A stretch of DNA of 64,000 nt from Chelydra serpentina (GCA_037349315.1 JBAIAC010000035.1:11980501-12044500), one strand, 5' to 3'. Positions 11,690 to 24,177 are shown, counted from the stretch's first letter. Notes: generated by a model not told the origin, from the letters alone. Numbers and translations: made by a program.

Positions 11690-12005
11690 ATCGAGGTTGG
11701 GATCTTCAGAACAGATCAAACCGGTCCTCATCTCCTATGGAATATCCAAGTCCTTATCTTCAAGGAGCTCCATGGCCTGGACCCAAGGCAACTAAAAGAT
11801 CTATAGCTCCAGGATGAAAAGCATGGTTGACAGCTACACTCCTCTGGCACAATGGAACTTTCTACAACAAGGGTAAAGCTCATTTATGCAGGAAATAGAG
11901 GAGCTGGCCCAAGACTGTGGAATGAACGCTTCCAGGAACTAAGAACCTCACCACCTTCCAGGCTAAGTGGAGAGCACATTTCTTTAACCTTGCCTTCTAA
12001 CTTAC
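11690..12005 (+). pseudogene. L2/CR1-type LINE ORF2 C-terminal relic
   Basis: At about 11895-11990 the plus strand reads AGPRLWNERFQELRTSPP, the 'PRLWNxLPxxLR' signature near the C-terminus of L2/CR1-clade reverse transcriptase proteins. Upstream, another frame gives KELHGLDPRQLKDL, which corresponds to the 'ELHWLP' region. Stops and frameshifts separate the pieces. It is an old, 5'-truncated LINE fragment. Confidence 0.55.
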
Positions 12006-13285
12006 AAACAGCAATGTGTGTGCACGTGTAATGAAAAACATTCAAACACAAAACACCCCACTACATACACATCTGCCCAAGGAGAACTAAACGCGTGATG
12101 GATGTTAGTCACATCACTTAATGCATTATTGGAGGGGATTAAGATACTATGGAGATGAGCATGGTTCATGAACCTGTATAGAACAAAATAGACACACCCA
12201 ACTACCACTGGATTTCAATGAAAATTGAGCATGTAGTTTACTTGCACTCCTTTGAAAATCCCAACCCTAATGAAAATCAGACTCCAAACCTTTTGAGGTT
12301 CAGTCATCACAAGTGAAAACAAGGGTAAAAACATTAAATTAACCCAAACTCCACAGTATTGTGCTCATTAAGTACCTCTCTGGTTTGGGAAACTATGAAC
12401 TATTGCAGTTTATTTTTACCCATCTTGACTCTTTAGCTTAGGGGAAAATATTGTATTTTTCTCCAAAAGATGAACAGAACACAAGCTCTCCAGCTGGAAG
12501 ATCTGAGTTCAGAAGGATATAATGGAAGTTTCACAATGCCTTTTGCAAAGCATCTTAATACACATTAGCAAGACCATTTCTGCTTCTGAATTAATTCAAA
12601 CTTCCTTTCACTATTGGTTATAACCTGTGAAATAGGATGGTTTTATGATTAGAGCGCCATCATTCACAGGCCCAACTTAGGCCATTCATTGGGCAAGAAA
12701 ACCTTTGTCAGACAGAAGAGGATAATTTAGTCTCCAGAGCAGTTCAATTTTATACAGTTCTGGAATGTATAACACTTTTATTCAGCCAGCCAATCAAAAT
12801 TCAGGATTATACTGTACTGCTGATCTCTTATTTTTGTCATATGCCTCATGTCCCAGAAAATTAAACACATTTTTAAAATACCCAGCCTGTAAAATTCTTT
12901 CACAAGCTGCAGCTGGGAGAAAATTTGCTGTTTACACAAAATATATTATTCCAGAAGTAAGTGGCAAAACAGAGACCATCCACCATCCAGCTATGCACAC
13001 AGACATAAGCATCTGTCATACGCACGATTAGATTTCCAGAGTAAAAATGAAGGGGAGATTGAATGCCTCAGGGCACTGGTAACATGACATGGATTCACTT
13101 GTATAGGTCAGTGGCTCACACCCAGCCCAGATCTGAAAAGGATGATGGTTTCTGAAATCATCATCAGCTTTGTGAAATGAAATGATGGTCTCAGTCCAGT
13201 TCTTAATACTAATTATTTAAACAAACAAAAAAATCACCCACCATTACAGCTGGCAGCCTGTGTTGGCTAGTCTTAGCAGAAGTGA
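12006..13285. other. unassigned AT-rich DNA
   Basis: No gene or clear repeat was recognised. The frames present are short and lack known motifs. Confidence 0.4.
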
Positions 13286-13289
13286 ATTT

Positions 13290-13440
13290 ATAAGAACGGC
13301 CATACTGGGTCAGACCAAAGGTCCATCTAGCCCAGTATTTTATTTTCTGATAGTGGCCAGTGCCAGGTGCCCCAGAGGGAATGAACAGAAGAAGTAATCA
13401 TCAAGTGATCCAACCCTGTCGCCCATTCCCAGCTTCTGGC
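13290..13440 (+). repeat. CR1-type LINE 3'-region fragment
   Basis: It contains 'catactgggtcagaccaaag', 'gtccatctagcccagtat' and 'agtggccagtgccaggtgcc'. These are consecutive phrases of a repeat that is abundant in turtles and related to CR1/L3 3' ends. The same phrases appear, more decayed, near 18000 and (reverse) near 20880. Confidence 0.6.
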
Positions 13441-14384
13441 AAAACAACAACAAAATTCACTTGGAGGATAAACTACCATCTCTTCAGGATCAAGCTAAGA
13501 CACCTCTTTACCCCTAAATATTTGCTTTCATATTCAGTTCATGATTTTCAATATTGAATGCATCATTTCGATCAGGGAGTTCACTGCTTTCATATCTTAA
13601 GCACAGTGATTCATAGCTGTATAGTTTATAGTCAATGACGCTCCATGTTCTCTGCATAGCTTTATACTCTATTTTTAAAATCTCTACTATGCATCTTTTT
13701 TACGATGCTGATGAATTTTCACTTATTTCATTTTGTAATATACAGCTCTGCCACCAATAATATGCCTGGGAACAAGATGATTACATCTCAAGAGGGTTTT
13801 TATTTTTCCTCTATATGCATAGTTTAATACACTGAAGATAAAATACAGTTTAAGCTGAAGAGGAAGAAAAATACTTTATTAATAATTCTGGGCTCCCTAT
13901 TACAGCAAATTCTGTACTTGGAGAAAAGAAAAACTACAGTCAACAGTAGACAATTAGATGTAGAGGTCAGATTTTGACCGGATAAAATTGGCATGACTAT
14001 TTAGGCAGAGAAATTTCAGTAGAGTTGCTATAGCAATGAGAATTGTTTGGTAAAAACTAATGAGAGATTATAATAGAATTAGAGATAACTGTAAATGGTC
14101 AAAGATGCTATGGAAATAGAAAGCTCATGTGTTTCTGAGCAACACCCCTCAGAAAGCACACTGATCTCTCTGGAAGGTATTGTATTCATTTAAACATTTC
14201 TCCAGTAAGTTCACTGAACGAATGATCGCAATACCAAAATGAGCATCCTCTCAATTACAAGGAGGTATTCATGAATTTTCTCCTTGGTGTGAAACACATT
14301 TGCCTATCAAAGTGCTTTACAAAAGTTACTACCAGTGCTGGAAGTTAAGCCACTGAACCCCCCGCCGGAGATGTATAGTACTAA

Positions 14385-14480
14385 ATACATTTTACAGCGT
14401 GGTAAACTGAGTCAGAAAAGGTAAACAATTTATTCAAGGCCCCAACAATGAATCAGTATCAGAGCAGGGAATAGACAGAA
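14385..14480 (-). repeat. MIR-like CORE-SINE fragment, reverse orientation
   Basis: It contains 'ttttacagcgtggtaaactg' and 'caatttattcaaggcccc', the reverse-orientation form of the MIR core region ('aaactgaggcacagaga ... aaggtcac'). The copy is short and diverged. Confidence 0.45.
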
Positions 14481-14796
14481 CACAGAAATGGTTGCACACC
14501 TAAAATTCATGCGATGCGTATGAAAATAAATATTGAGCAAAACATGGGAAAGGAGGCCTGCCCTGCAGACGCCACTGTGTTTCACTAATGGTAGATAGTT
14601 GCAATCATTCTCTTGTTTATGCCAGTATATGATTGGTGGTGGAGCTCTGTGCTCATATGGGCCTCGGGACACTGCTCAAGCAGGAGTGTTCTCATTTTCA
14701 ATGGTGAACAGAGAAAGAGGCTCCTAGAGGAAGAGGAGTTCTCCCTATACACCTGTTACTTGACGATATTCTTACAGGAGTCAAATAATTCCTTTA

Positions 14797-15004
14797 TAGA
14801 ATAATAGGAGATATGCCAATCTCCTAGAACTGGAAGGACCTTGCAAGGTCATCGAGTCCAGTCCCCTGCCTTCACTAGCAGGACCAAGGACTGTCCCCTG
14901 ACAGATTTTTGCCCCCAGATCCCTAAGTGGCCCCCTCAAGGATTGAACTCACAACCCTGGGTTTAGCAGGCCAATGCTCAAACCACTGAGCTATCCCTCC
15001 CCCC
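14797..15004 (-). mobile_element. turtle tRNA-derived SINE with CR1-like tail, reverse orientation
   Basis: On the minus strand it opens at about 15004 with a tRNA-like head ('ggagggatagctcagtggtt', then 'gttcaatccttga'). It ends with a CR1-like tail at about 14800-14860 ('ggaccttgcaaggtcatc' on the plus strand). This is the Pol III SINE type typical of cryptodiran turtles. Compare the opposite-orientation copy at 33624-33800. The A box lies near 14990 and the B box near 14945. The copy is complete but moderately diverged. Confidence 0.85.
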
Positions 15005-15284
15005 TAAGAAGCAAAGGTTGCTGGTTAAAAAATAAATCAAATCAAATGCATGAAGCCGTTCAGACTGGATGATAGTTTGGTTTTGAGGGGACCATGAAGG
15101 GGCAACTTCAGCAAGTCACCCTCATATAAGTAATTCCCTTGAATTACTTTCATGGGAACTGCATGCAATCCAGAACAATATGAAACTGGGATAAGGCCAG
15201 ATTTGAGCTAGACCCTTTTATTCATATGCAGAATCTTGCGACCCACTTGTGAGCAGGTGTTATAGGTCTCCCTACCAGTGCACA

Positions 15285-15420
15285 GAAATTATGAGCCGGT
15301 TACAACCCCCCAGCCGCAGAGTTTTGGCTCTTTTGCTGTAGCAGCTCATGCTTTTAGCTCTGGAGGTCCCCAGTTCTATCCCCAGCGTGTCTGCCAAGAA
15401 GGCAGCCATCACAATCACAG
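15285..15420 (+). repeat. tRNA-like dispersed repeat
   Basis: It contains 'tagcagctcatgcttttagc' and 'tccccagttctatccccagc', spaced like A and B boxes, followed by 'gtctgccaagaaggcagcca'. I recognise this as a dispersed turtle repeat of Pol III type. It is not a functional tRNA gene. Confidence 0.5.
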
Positions 15421-15429
15421 CAGAGGATC

Positions 15430-17980
15430 AGTTTCAAGCAGGATGAGTAACTACATGTTATGTAGCCAGAGTGAAACCACATATTCATCTGCAATGTTGC
15501 TTGACCCTGCTGGGCAAGATGAAGCAGTTCACACAGAAAACGACTCCGGGGTTTCTACAAAAGGGATCCTGATCATATAATTGGAGGTGCAGCATGCTAT
15601 TTATGGCAGCAGCAAGGACTACTGCATCTCCTTTTATTGCAAATGAGATATAGGCTTGGGTTGAATAAATAAGATTGATGTTGGAAGGATAGGTGGAGCT
15701 TAAGACTCCATTTGCCGCTTATAATGGTTAAAGTAGGTTGACTCAACAAAGCAGCTCTCTCACCACACCAACCAAGAATAAGTGGGAGTTATAGAACAGT
15801 GCTGCTTCCTTCCAGACGGGGAGCAGAAAGAGCTTTGACACCTTAACCCCTAGCAATACACAGAAAGGAGGAGCAGTTTTGTGAGGACTGGAGAGCTCAC
15901 TTCCTTTGCTGTTTTGCCAGAAAAGACGAGATACTGACGTTTTGTGCTGCCAGCAGAAGAATCTTACTGTTATTATTTCTGCTCCTTGCAATACGGCAGG
16001 GCCTGCATTGGAACACCAGCTCCAAACTGCCTCTCACTTTGGGGGCAGTTTTTAGTTTACATACAAACTTCATGACTGGAGACAGTCTCTCATCCAAAGA
16101 AATGACTGGTGTAGACTGTGGCTGTCTTGACCTCAATTAAATTACATTGGCTTCCATCTGCTGAGGATCTGGCCCAGTGACTATATCGGTTTCCAGAAAA
16201 ATTGCCTTTTTGGCCATACATCATGTGTGTGCTTGTCCCACTGAAACTAAGGGCAGTCAGTAAAATGGCCAAAAACTGAGTGGGCACTGTACCCAAGTTG
16301 CTCAGGGATGTTTAGATGAGCAAGGACATCCTAATGTTTGGCACCACTGACAATAAAAGCAAACAAATACAAGTTATCTGTCGCTGCCACCTAATAAAGA
16401 GAGAGGCACCTGTACTAGCCAAAGGAAGCTGAAGGCTGTTGAAAATAAATACTTCTCTAAACTTGATGGATTGTAGTCAGAACTTGTACAAAATTACAAG
16501 AAGAACCCCTAGAAGAACTTCAGTTAAGATTAGGTTTTAAATGGTAAAGATGTGGCCCAACTGTCTTTATGCAGCCAAAACGTCCATTACGTTTTTTTAC
16601 CTTCCTAAGGATTTCTGGATTGGAGCATCGTGGTATAAAATCTAAACAGGAGCTAAAGTCTATCCCTGGTGCAACTGCATTGACTTCAGTGGAATTAAAC
16701 AAGATGAATTTGACACACATACCCTAGACCAAATGATTTAAATTTAGAGTATTTATTCCCAAAATACGTTAAAGGGTTTCAGAATTGGACCAATAGCGTG
16801 CTAAGGTATTTCTTTTAAGGAAAATAAACAAAGGGACTAAGAAAAAATAATTCAAGTTAAGCAGTAAATTTCTTTTCATTTTTCATGAATGGGGTGATCA
16901 GTTATCCTGCTCTTTTGGATGAATGGGGTGTAAACTGGAATAGAAAAAGTTAGTATGAGGAACAGCCTTCAATGGTTCAGGGACTAATATAGCAAATAGC
17001 AATCTGATAACTAAAATGTTTGTTTGGAGGGGTTTTTTTTTGCGGGGGGTAGGGGGTTTGAGAGCTTTATAAATCATGTTTTACTTTCTTAAAATGCATC
17101 ATCTAATTGCTGGCAAGCATTCAGAACATGCTTAGGAGTTAAAAAATCTGTTCTGACACTGACTTCAATTCTGAGTACCCCAAAATAATGTGTTAGAAGC
17201 CTTGACATGTCAAGCCAATATGCTAAGTAGGTGGTGTGAGCTTAAAATCATCTATGAACAATTACTCCAAGATTGATTTGTACAGAGACAACAATAGCAA
17301 ACAGTGTCTGCTTCCCTGATGCCCATGGTGCATGTGCCCACGCAGCAGGATATTCTAAACTATTAAAGGATCATGATATTAACCCCTTAGTTAATCATTC
17401 CCCTTGGCAACCTCACCACAGCTATTAATCTGTTGGATGCCATCCCTGTAGCTATACTTGTCAAATAATCAGAGCTATGCTTGATATGTTGCCTGAACTC
17501 CTAATACAGTCCATGTCCTATTTTTAGGTGGCCTTAAATATAATAGAGCTAGGTAAATGCAGAAAATGCCATTTTAATTTTTAAATGAATTTGCTTCAGC
17601 TCTATTAATGCCCCTTTTATGTTTACTTGCTGTGAACGTTCAATCATCTCTTACCATCAAAAGTGTTCATGGAGAAGGAAATTCAAAGTTGCATGTGTGA
17701 ATATCCATGGAAACCAAATTTTGAATTCACAAGAGAGCATCAGCACCAGAAGTCCAAGTGTGCTCATCCAATTGCGGAAATCCAATTTACCTGATCAATC
17801 ACAGCAAAGCAATACATCTTACATTTTCAGTGTTTGCAATTAATCTATTCTGGGATGAAAAGGTATGGGTTGAATAAATTCAACTAGAATCTGATTTGAA
17901 GGCCATTGAAGCCAGCGGAAAGATTCCCATTGATTTCTGTGGGATTTGGATAAAGCCCATAATGAATACATTTGAGGAAA
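15430..17980. other. unassigned AT-rich DNA
   Basis: No gene, RNA gene or clear mobile element was recognised. Short frames on both strands lack motifs. Confidence 0.4.
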
Positions 17981-17984
17981 TCAA

Positions 17985-18440
17985 AGCAACAGACCGAACG
18001 GTCTAGTCCAGTATCCTGTCACTGACAATGGCCAGTACCACATGCTTCAGAGGAAAGTGCAAGAAGCCCCACAATAGGCAGATGTGGAATAATCTGTCCC
18101 CCAGGAAATCTCATCTCAATCCCTAATAGAGATTGGTTTAAACTCTCCAGTATGAGGTTTTATCTCCCATCCAATATTCTTTTTGTTAGCATTAACAGTT
18201 ACAATGCTGGATACTCTTGTTATCCATATAAATATCAAACCCCTCTACAGACCTTGCTAAGTTATTTGCTTCAATGACATCCTGGGACAAGGAGTTCGAC
18301 AATCTAATTGTGGATGGTGTGGAAAAGTATTTTCTTTTAGCAGTTTTGCATTTGCTGGCTTTCATTTTCATTGAATGCTATCTAGTTCTTGTGTTAGGAG
18401 GCAGGCAGAACGGAACCTCTCAATCTAATGTGAAATCATG
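17985..18440 (+). repeat. decayed CR1/L3-type LINE 3' fragment
   Basis: It begins with 'cggtctagtccagtatcctg' and 'gacaatggccagtaccacat', the same order of phrases as 13290-13440. It then runs on through 'cctgggacaaggagttcgac' to 'gtggaaaagtattttctttt', a CR1/L3 3' stretch. It is old and non-coding. Confidence 0.55.
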
Positions 18441-19148
18441 ACATGCTCTTGGATAGTCCCTAAACTGAAAAAAGGGGAAGACATAGATGTTATTCATTTT
18501 TGAATGATCCATTCAGTTCCACTTTTAAATATTACTCACTGTGTACTGTGATTTGTCACGTGAGAATATAATTCCATTATCAATTGCAATGTACTTTCTG
18601 GAGGCCTTGTTGAATGAGAAATCTCACACCTTTAGTACTAGGTAAGGAAAGATCTACCTGTGTTGAATGGATGAGCTGCCCTCGTGCATTATAAGTTCTT
18701 TTTGTTTTGTCTTGAAGGGTGTCTCCCGATTGTCATCCTCTGTTTGAATATAATTTGTAAAATGTCTTCTTAGAATGATCGAAAACAGAGCCGTCTGCTT
18801 AATACTAAGACTGTCAAGCGATTAAAAAATTAATCATGATTAATCGCACTGTTAAAAAATAATAATTACCATTTATTTAAATATTTTGGATGCTTTCTAC
18901 ACTTTCAATATATTGATTTCAATTACAACACTGACTGCCAAGTGTACAGTGCTCACTTTATATTTATTTTTGATTACAAGTATTTGCACCGTAAAAAAAA
19001 AATTGTATTTTTCAATTCACCTAATACAAGTACTGTAGTGCAATCTCTTTACCATGAAAGTTAACTTACAATTGTAGAATTATGTACAGAAAACTGCATT
19101 CAAAAATAAAACAATGTAACATTTTAGAGCCTGCAAGTCCACTCAGTC

Positions 19149-19800
19149 CTACTTCTTGTTCAGCCAATCGCTCAGACAAACAAGTTTGTTTACATTTCCA
19201 GGAGATAATGCTGCTCGCATCTTGTTTACAATGTCCCCTGAAAGTGAGAAGAGGCAGTCGCATGGCACTGTTGTAGCCAGCATCACAAGATATTTATGTG
19301 CTAGATGCGCTAAAGATTCATATGTCCCTTCATACATCAACCACCATTCCAGAGGATAGGTGTGCATGCTGATAACAGGTTCTGCTCAAAAACCATCCAA
19401 AGCAGAGCTGACCGATGCATGTTCATTTTCATTATCTGAGTCAGATGCCACCAGCAGAAGGTTGATTTTCTTTTTTGGTGGTTTGGGTTCAGTTTCCACA
19501 TCGGAGTGTTGCTCTTTTAAGACTTCTGAAACCATGCTCCACATCCCAATCCCTCTCAGATTTTGGAAGGCACTTCAGATTCTTGGGTCAAGTGCTGTAG
19601 ATATCTTTAGAAATCTCACATTGGTACCTTCTTTGTGTTTTGTCAAATCTGCAGTGAAAGTGTTCTTAAAATGAACATGTGCTGGGTCATCATCTGAGAC
19701 TGCTAGAACATGAAATATATGGCAGAATGCAGGTAAAACAGAGCAGGGTACATATAATTCTCCCACAAGGAGTTCAGTCACAAATTTAATTAATGCATTA
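19149..19800 (-). pseudogene. hAT transposase, C-terminal part, minus-strand copy
   Basis: Two minus-strand blocks are visible. Positions 19781-19575 encode an internal stretch with SDDDPAHVHFKNTF and a terminal 'ALDPR', which fits the hAT region before the dimerisation domain. Positions 19367-19149 encode an uninterrupted 72 residues with PLEWW, SLAHLAHKYL, VPCDCLFSLSGDIV and LSDWLNKK before a stop: the hATC dimerisation domain, with its usual LEWW and FSxxG-type motifs. A frameshift separates the blocks. The N-terminal BED finger and the first catalytic region are absent. Confidence 0.85.
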
Positions 19801-19822
19801 TTTTTTAATGAGCATCATCAGC

Positions 19823-20035
19823 ATGGAAGCATGTCCTCTAGAATGGTGGCCGAAGAATGAAGGGGCATACGAATGCATATCGGGCACATAAATACTTGCA
19901 GTGCCGGCTACAAAAGTGGCATGCAACTGCCTGTTCTCACTTTCTGGTGACATTGTAAATAAGAAGCAGGCAGCATTATCTCCTGTAAATGTAAACAAAC
20001 TTGTTTGTCTGAGTAACTGGCTGAACAAGAAGTAG
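19823..20035 (+). pseudogene. hAT transposase dimerisation domain, plus-strand copy
   Basis: From 19823 the plus strand reads 70 residues aligned with the minus-strand copy: PLEWWPKNEGAYE, a stop codon at residue 23, then VPATKVACNCLFSLSGDIV and LSNWLNKK and a stop at 20033-20035. It points away from the other copy. The in-frame stop and several substitutions make it inactive. Its presence shows that the right arm is an inverted duplicate of the transposase 3' end. Confidence 0.85.
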
Positions 20036-20589
20036 GACCGAGTGGACTTGTAGGCTCTAAAGTTTTACATTGTTTTGTTTTTGAGTGCAGTTATGTAACA
20101 AAAAAATCTTTTTTGTAAGTTGCACTTTCACATCAGATTGCACAACAGTACTTGTATGAGGTGAATTGAAAAGTACTCTTTTTTGTTTAGTATTTGTACA
20201 GTGCAAATATTTGTAATAAAAAATATACACTTTCATTTCAATTACAATACAGAATACAATATATATGAAAATGTAGAAAAACATCCAAAATATGTGATAA
20301 ATTTCAATTGGTATTCTATTGTTTAACAGTGTGATTAAAATTGCGATTAATTGAGATTAATTTTTGTAATCGCGATAAAAAAAATTGAGTTAATTGTGTG
20401 AGTTAACTGTGATTAATTGACAGCCCTACTTAATACGCAATACAGGTCTACCCTGATATCTTTGAACATGTTGCTGGCGGCATGAGACAATTTACCAAAA
20501 AAAGCCCTGCAAGCAAATAGAAAGGATTTTAAGTACTATACTTCTAATCTGTAGTAAATGAGAAGCTTACGAGGCCAAAGTTACTGATA

Positions 20590-20616
20590 TGAGAGAGAGA
20601 GACAGAGAGAGAGAAG
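20590..20616. repeat. (GA)n microsatellite
   Basis: A short purine run of GA units with one interrupting 'gac'. Confidence 0.9.
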
Positions 20617-20814
20617 ACCATGTGCAAATCTGTATGTGAGATTCAAGTGAGCAATTCACATATTTGGACCCAGATCTGTCCCTATGGATTAAGTGGCAGG
20701 ACTCTAGCAGCTATACAGAATCAGGGGCCTGGTTTTTACTTTTCCCAAGAGTATTTAGTGGTTAGATTATTATGAAAATGGAAACAAGAAGTGCTGCATG
20801 TGGCATTTGCTATT

Positions 20815-20945
20815 AATTTCATGACATGCAACTAGTTCTGTTCATGCCCTCTGAAGCACCTGGCATTGGTTCCTGTCAGAAGACAGGATACTGGGTTAGA
20901 TGGACCTTTGATCTAACCCAGTATTGCCATTCTGATGTTCTTAGT
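20815..20945 (-). repeat. CR1-type LINE fragment, reverse orientation
   Basis: The plus strand carries 'gaagacaggatactgggtta', 'gatggacctttgatctaacc' and 'cagtattgccattctgatgt'. Their complements are the phrases of 13290-13440. The fragment is short and diverged. Confidence 0.55.
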
Positions 20946-21828
20946 CATTTTAAGCCATTTTTTAAGTTTTATAGATTTAAATTCTAAAGTTATTTTTAAA
21001 TTTCTACTCCTTAAAATCAGATGAGTTTCTTTGCAGATAAAATTATATTAAACACATTGAGATTCACAGATGATCTAAAGAACCAAAGAACAGAGGTTAC
21101 AAGATGAAAGTAACAAAACATTGCTTTATCATTTTGAGTGTGAACATATCAATTTTTAATTTCATGGCTTGAAAACCAATTTTAACGTATGTCTAGGATG
21201 AGTTCTTGGAAAAAGAAAGAATTTGAGAAAAATGAATAGAGAAAACACAATTTCAATCCCTCCATGTGAAAAATAGTTACACTGAGGAGGAAAAAAAAGA
21301 GAAGGGGGGTGGGATTTGCTCCCTTCAACTAACCTGGAAACTGAAGAGGAGACAAGAGACTTGCACGCCATTTCATTTCTTTTAAACCCAGCTGTGATTT
21401 ATGTGAGGCTGGCTGACTCCAGGATTGCTGTAGCGTCTCTTTGCTAAGAAAATCAATCTGTGGGAATTAGATGGAGCAACATGTGATCAGGGAGTTCCAG
21501 AGTTGGTACAAGCCATTGGTCACATCTGAAGAAATACGCAAGTATTGTGCATCCTCTATTCACTATAGAATGTTTCATCAATGATCAATACTTTCAGCGA
21601 TTCCTTTGGCAATCCAATGAAAGCTAAAATAAATCATCAGTTTGTCTTGGATCAAAATGTTATCATAATTATTTGGTTTCAGGGTCAAATATTTCCTGAA
21701 CACTATCAAGATTTGTTTGAGATACCTCTTGGGCACAGCAGTCTTTAGGGCTGGACCCATGAATCACTGGGCATCTCCTTTAAGAAGCTAAGTGTCTTTC
21801 ATTCCTGTTCATCTAATTGGGAGTCCAA
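20946..21828. other. unassigned AT-rich DNA
   Basis: No gene or clear repeat was recognised. Confidence 0.35.
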
Positions 21829-22114
21829 GGGTATGTCTATACTTACCCGTCGCGTCGGAGGCGCGGGATCGATGTTCTGGGTTCGATTTATCGCGTCTTG
21901 TCAAGACGCGATAAATCGAACCAGGAAGTGCTCCGTCGTCGACGCTGGTAATCCAGCTCGACGAGCGGAGTAGGCGGAGTCGACGGGGGAGCCTGCGCGC
22001 CGCGTCTGGACCACAGGTAAGTTCGAACTAAGATACTTCGACTTCAGCTACGTTATTAACGTAGCTGAAGTTGCGTATCTTAGTTCGATAGGGGGGGTTA
22101 GTGTAGACCTAGCC
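21829..22114. mobile_element. PIF/Harbinger-type MITE, copy 1
   Basis: The ends are gggtatgtctatac and gtgtagacctagcc, imperfect inverted repeats. They are flanked by caa and taa, consistent with a decayed 3-bp target site. Two internal perfect or near-perfect hairpins occur: 'tcgatttatcgcgtctt' against its complement near 21884-21922, and 'ttcagctacgtta' against its complement near 22045-22070. It is close in sequence to the copy at 49298-49594 and related to 24178-24474 and 27998-28588. No coding capacity. The superfamily is inferred from TTA-type duplications at the best-preserved copy. Confidence 0.75.
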
Positions 22115-22194
22115 TAAGACATACAGCACCTCGCAGGGTCAGCCCCTTGAGCTACTGTGAAGAGCTTTTGAACTCATTCACCTGTTATGTATCT

Positions 22195-22370
22195 CTTTAG
22201 GCCAAGATTTGTGAAAGTGACTAGTGATTTGGAGGTGTCTGTGCTTTGGTGTCCAATCTGATATTCCCAAAGAGGTTTTGATGTTTAGAATTTTCTGAAA
22301 ATCCAGCCCCTTTAAGATGTCTCAAGTTGAGCACCCAAGATGCTTTTGTAAATCTTAGCTTTTCATTTTT
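22195..22370. repeat. ancient dispersed repeat of uncertain family
   Basis: It contains 'ggccaagatttgtgaaagtg', 'tttctgaaaatccagcccct' and 'gttgagcacccaagatgc'. Similar phrases ('ttttcaaa... gtgcctaaagttagg') recur at about 59320-59480 and 60745-60860. It is old and non-coding. Confidence 0.35.
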
Positions 22371-22568
22371 TGAAAATACAACAAACTCTCAACAGATTTA
22401 CAATAAAGTAAACAAGCATTACAAATGGAGAGACCAAAACAATTACTCAGCCTCCACACCAAGTTCACTCATCTAGACCACTGGACGGGTCAGACCCACC
22501 TACCCAGATCCATTCATGCTTTTATGTCTCCAAATTAAAAGCCCAGACGGAAAAAGAAAGCTCTACAG

Positions 22569-22882
22569 CAGCGGTTCTCAAACTGTGGGTCGGGACCCCA
22601 AAGTGGGTCATGACCCCATTTTAATGGTGTAGCCACAGTTGACTTAGACTTGCTGGGGCCCAGGGCCAAAGCCCAAGCCCAAGGGCTTCAGCCCTGGGCT
22701 GCAGGGCTAAGGTTACAGGCCCCCTGCCTGGGACTGAAGCCCTTGGGTTTCGGCTTTGACTCACCGCCCCCAGGGGTGGCAGGGTTTGGGCGGACTCAGG
22801 CTTCGGTCCCCACTCCTGGGGTCCTGTAGTAATTTTGGTTGTCAAAAGGGGGTCATGGAGCAATGCAGTTTGAGAACTCCTG
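22569..22882. mobile_element. Charlie-like non-autonomous hAT element (314 bp)
   Basis: It starts cagcggttctcaaactg and ends cagtttgagaactcctg, classic hAT-Charlie terminal inverted repeats. It is flanked by the exact 8-bp duplication ctctacag at 22561-22568 and 22883-22890. The interior is GC-rich with an inverted pair around 'gggcttcagccctgggct'. No coding capacity. The clean duplication indicates an undisturbed insertion. Confidence 0.95.
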
Positions 22883-22890
22883 CTCTACAG

Positions 22891-24177
22891 CATGCCCTAT
22901 AGGTCAACAAACTCTGTCTCTGTCAGCAAGAGCGGAGGAGCGAGTTACAAAGCTGAGGGTGACCCACACTGAGAACATCCAGCCAAACTGGTGCTGGTTT
23001 GTTTTAAAAAGAGGGTACAAGCGTGAGTGCCTCAGTTGATCTCACCTATGATCACAACACCTAGAGAGCCAGGCACTCCCTTAGACAGCCAAGGCCCGGA
23101 CTGTTTACTGACATATACTAAGCCCTTAATATTCTTGCTTTCCTCTGAAAACTTCTGCGAGTATGAGGACTTTGGGATAGGTTGTTTTAGACATGGGATC
23201 AGGTTACACATATTTAATAGTAATTTTGTTTGAGTATTTTATTGTTGTGTTTGTATGATTTGTATTTGGTGTTTCTGTTCATAGCTATACAAGTGATATG
23301 ATGAGAGGAATGGGAGTCACGCCTTCAAAAGAGCAGGGCCTTACGGAGGCCTGGGAGCAGTGTGTGGGGCTGTGTTCGGAAGTCAGCATAAAGCTGGCGG
23401 ACTCTACCTGTAGGAAGGCCCCAAGAAACATTAGAATCAATAAAGTTTTCTTCAAAAAATATGGCTTGTCACTAAAGGTGCAACCAAAATAATCAGGTCG
23501 CTTTGGGAGATGGCACTGTAATAATTGGACTGTGTTTCCCTTAATTACATTTTCTGCACAAAAATAAATCAGAGACCACTTTCTGTGTGGCAGCTGGCAC
23601 ACAGGAAATCTGACAAGGGCTTTGGTATCTATGCAAAAATGCCTTGAGCCTGCATATACGGTAACAGCATTAGAAGTCATTCAGAGCGGTGCAATTTTTT
23701 TTTATTTTGCTATCCTAGAGAGCCTGAACTAGGCTTCATTTACACCAAACAATACCTGAGTTTGCAGCAATTTCAGTAACTGAGGATAGAGAATTCCTAT
23801 TCTGTCTGATTACTTCTCTCATAGTTGTATTTAGAAGAGCATACCCAGCAAACTTTCATACAACAAACAAACGAATATGGTTACATTTATAGCTCTGATT
23901 CAGCAAGGTACTTACGCACATTCCTAGCTATAAGCAATTGGATTACTCACAGGCTGACAGTGAGATCTGTGATTAAGTAGCTTGCTGAACTGGGGCCATA
24001 GTTAGGACCTGGTGTAACAAGAATGTACCGTTTTGCAGTGGGCATGAGTGCATGGAAGCACTAGTGTGGGGTGCAGAGGCTCCTCCCTGCTCAGTAGAGG
24101 ATACCTCCCTTTTCTTGCATGTCTGCAATGTTCAATTAGCCCCTTTTCCAAAAGAAAATCTTTCTTCTACTTCTACT
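22891..24177. other. unassigned DNA
   Basis: No gene or element was recognised. A 131-codon minus-strand frame at 23680-23285 has no motif or homologue that I know. Confidence 0.35.

Larger units (their letters stand above)
18806..20428. mobile_element. hAT foldback element with two outward-facing transposase ends (1623 bp)
   Basis: The element starts taagactgtcaagcg and ends ttgacagcccta, imperfect terminal inverted repeats. It is flanked by the exact 8-bp duplication cttaatac at 18798-18805 and 20429-20436. About 560-600 bp at each end are inverted copies of each other. They share the AT-rich 'attaatcgc'-type subterminal zone and a region encoding the hAT C-terminal dimerisation domain. 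The central 19376-19800 is single-copy and codes for more upstream transposase on the minus strand. So both termini derive from the 3' end of an autonomous hAT element, joined head to head. It could have been mobilised by a related transposase but is not itself autonomous. Confidence 0.9.
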
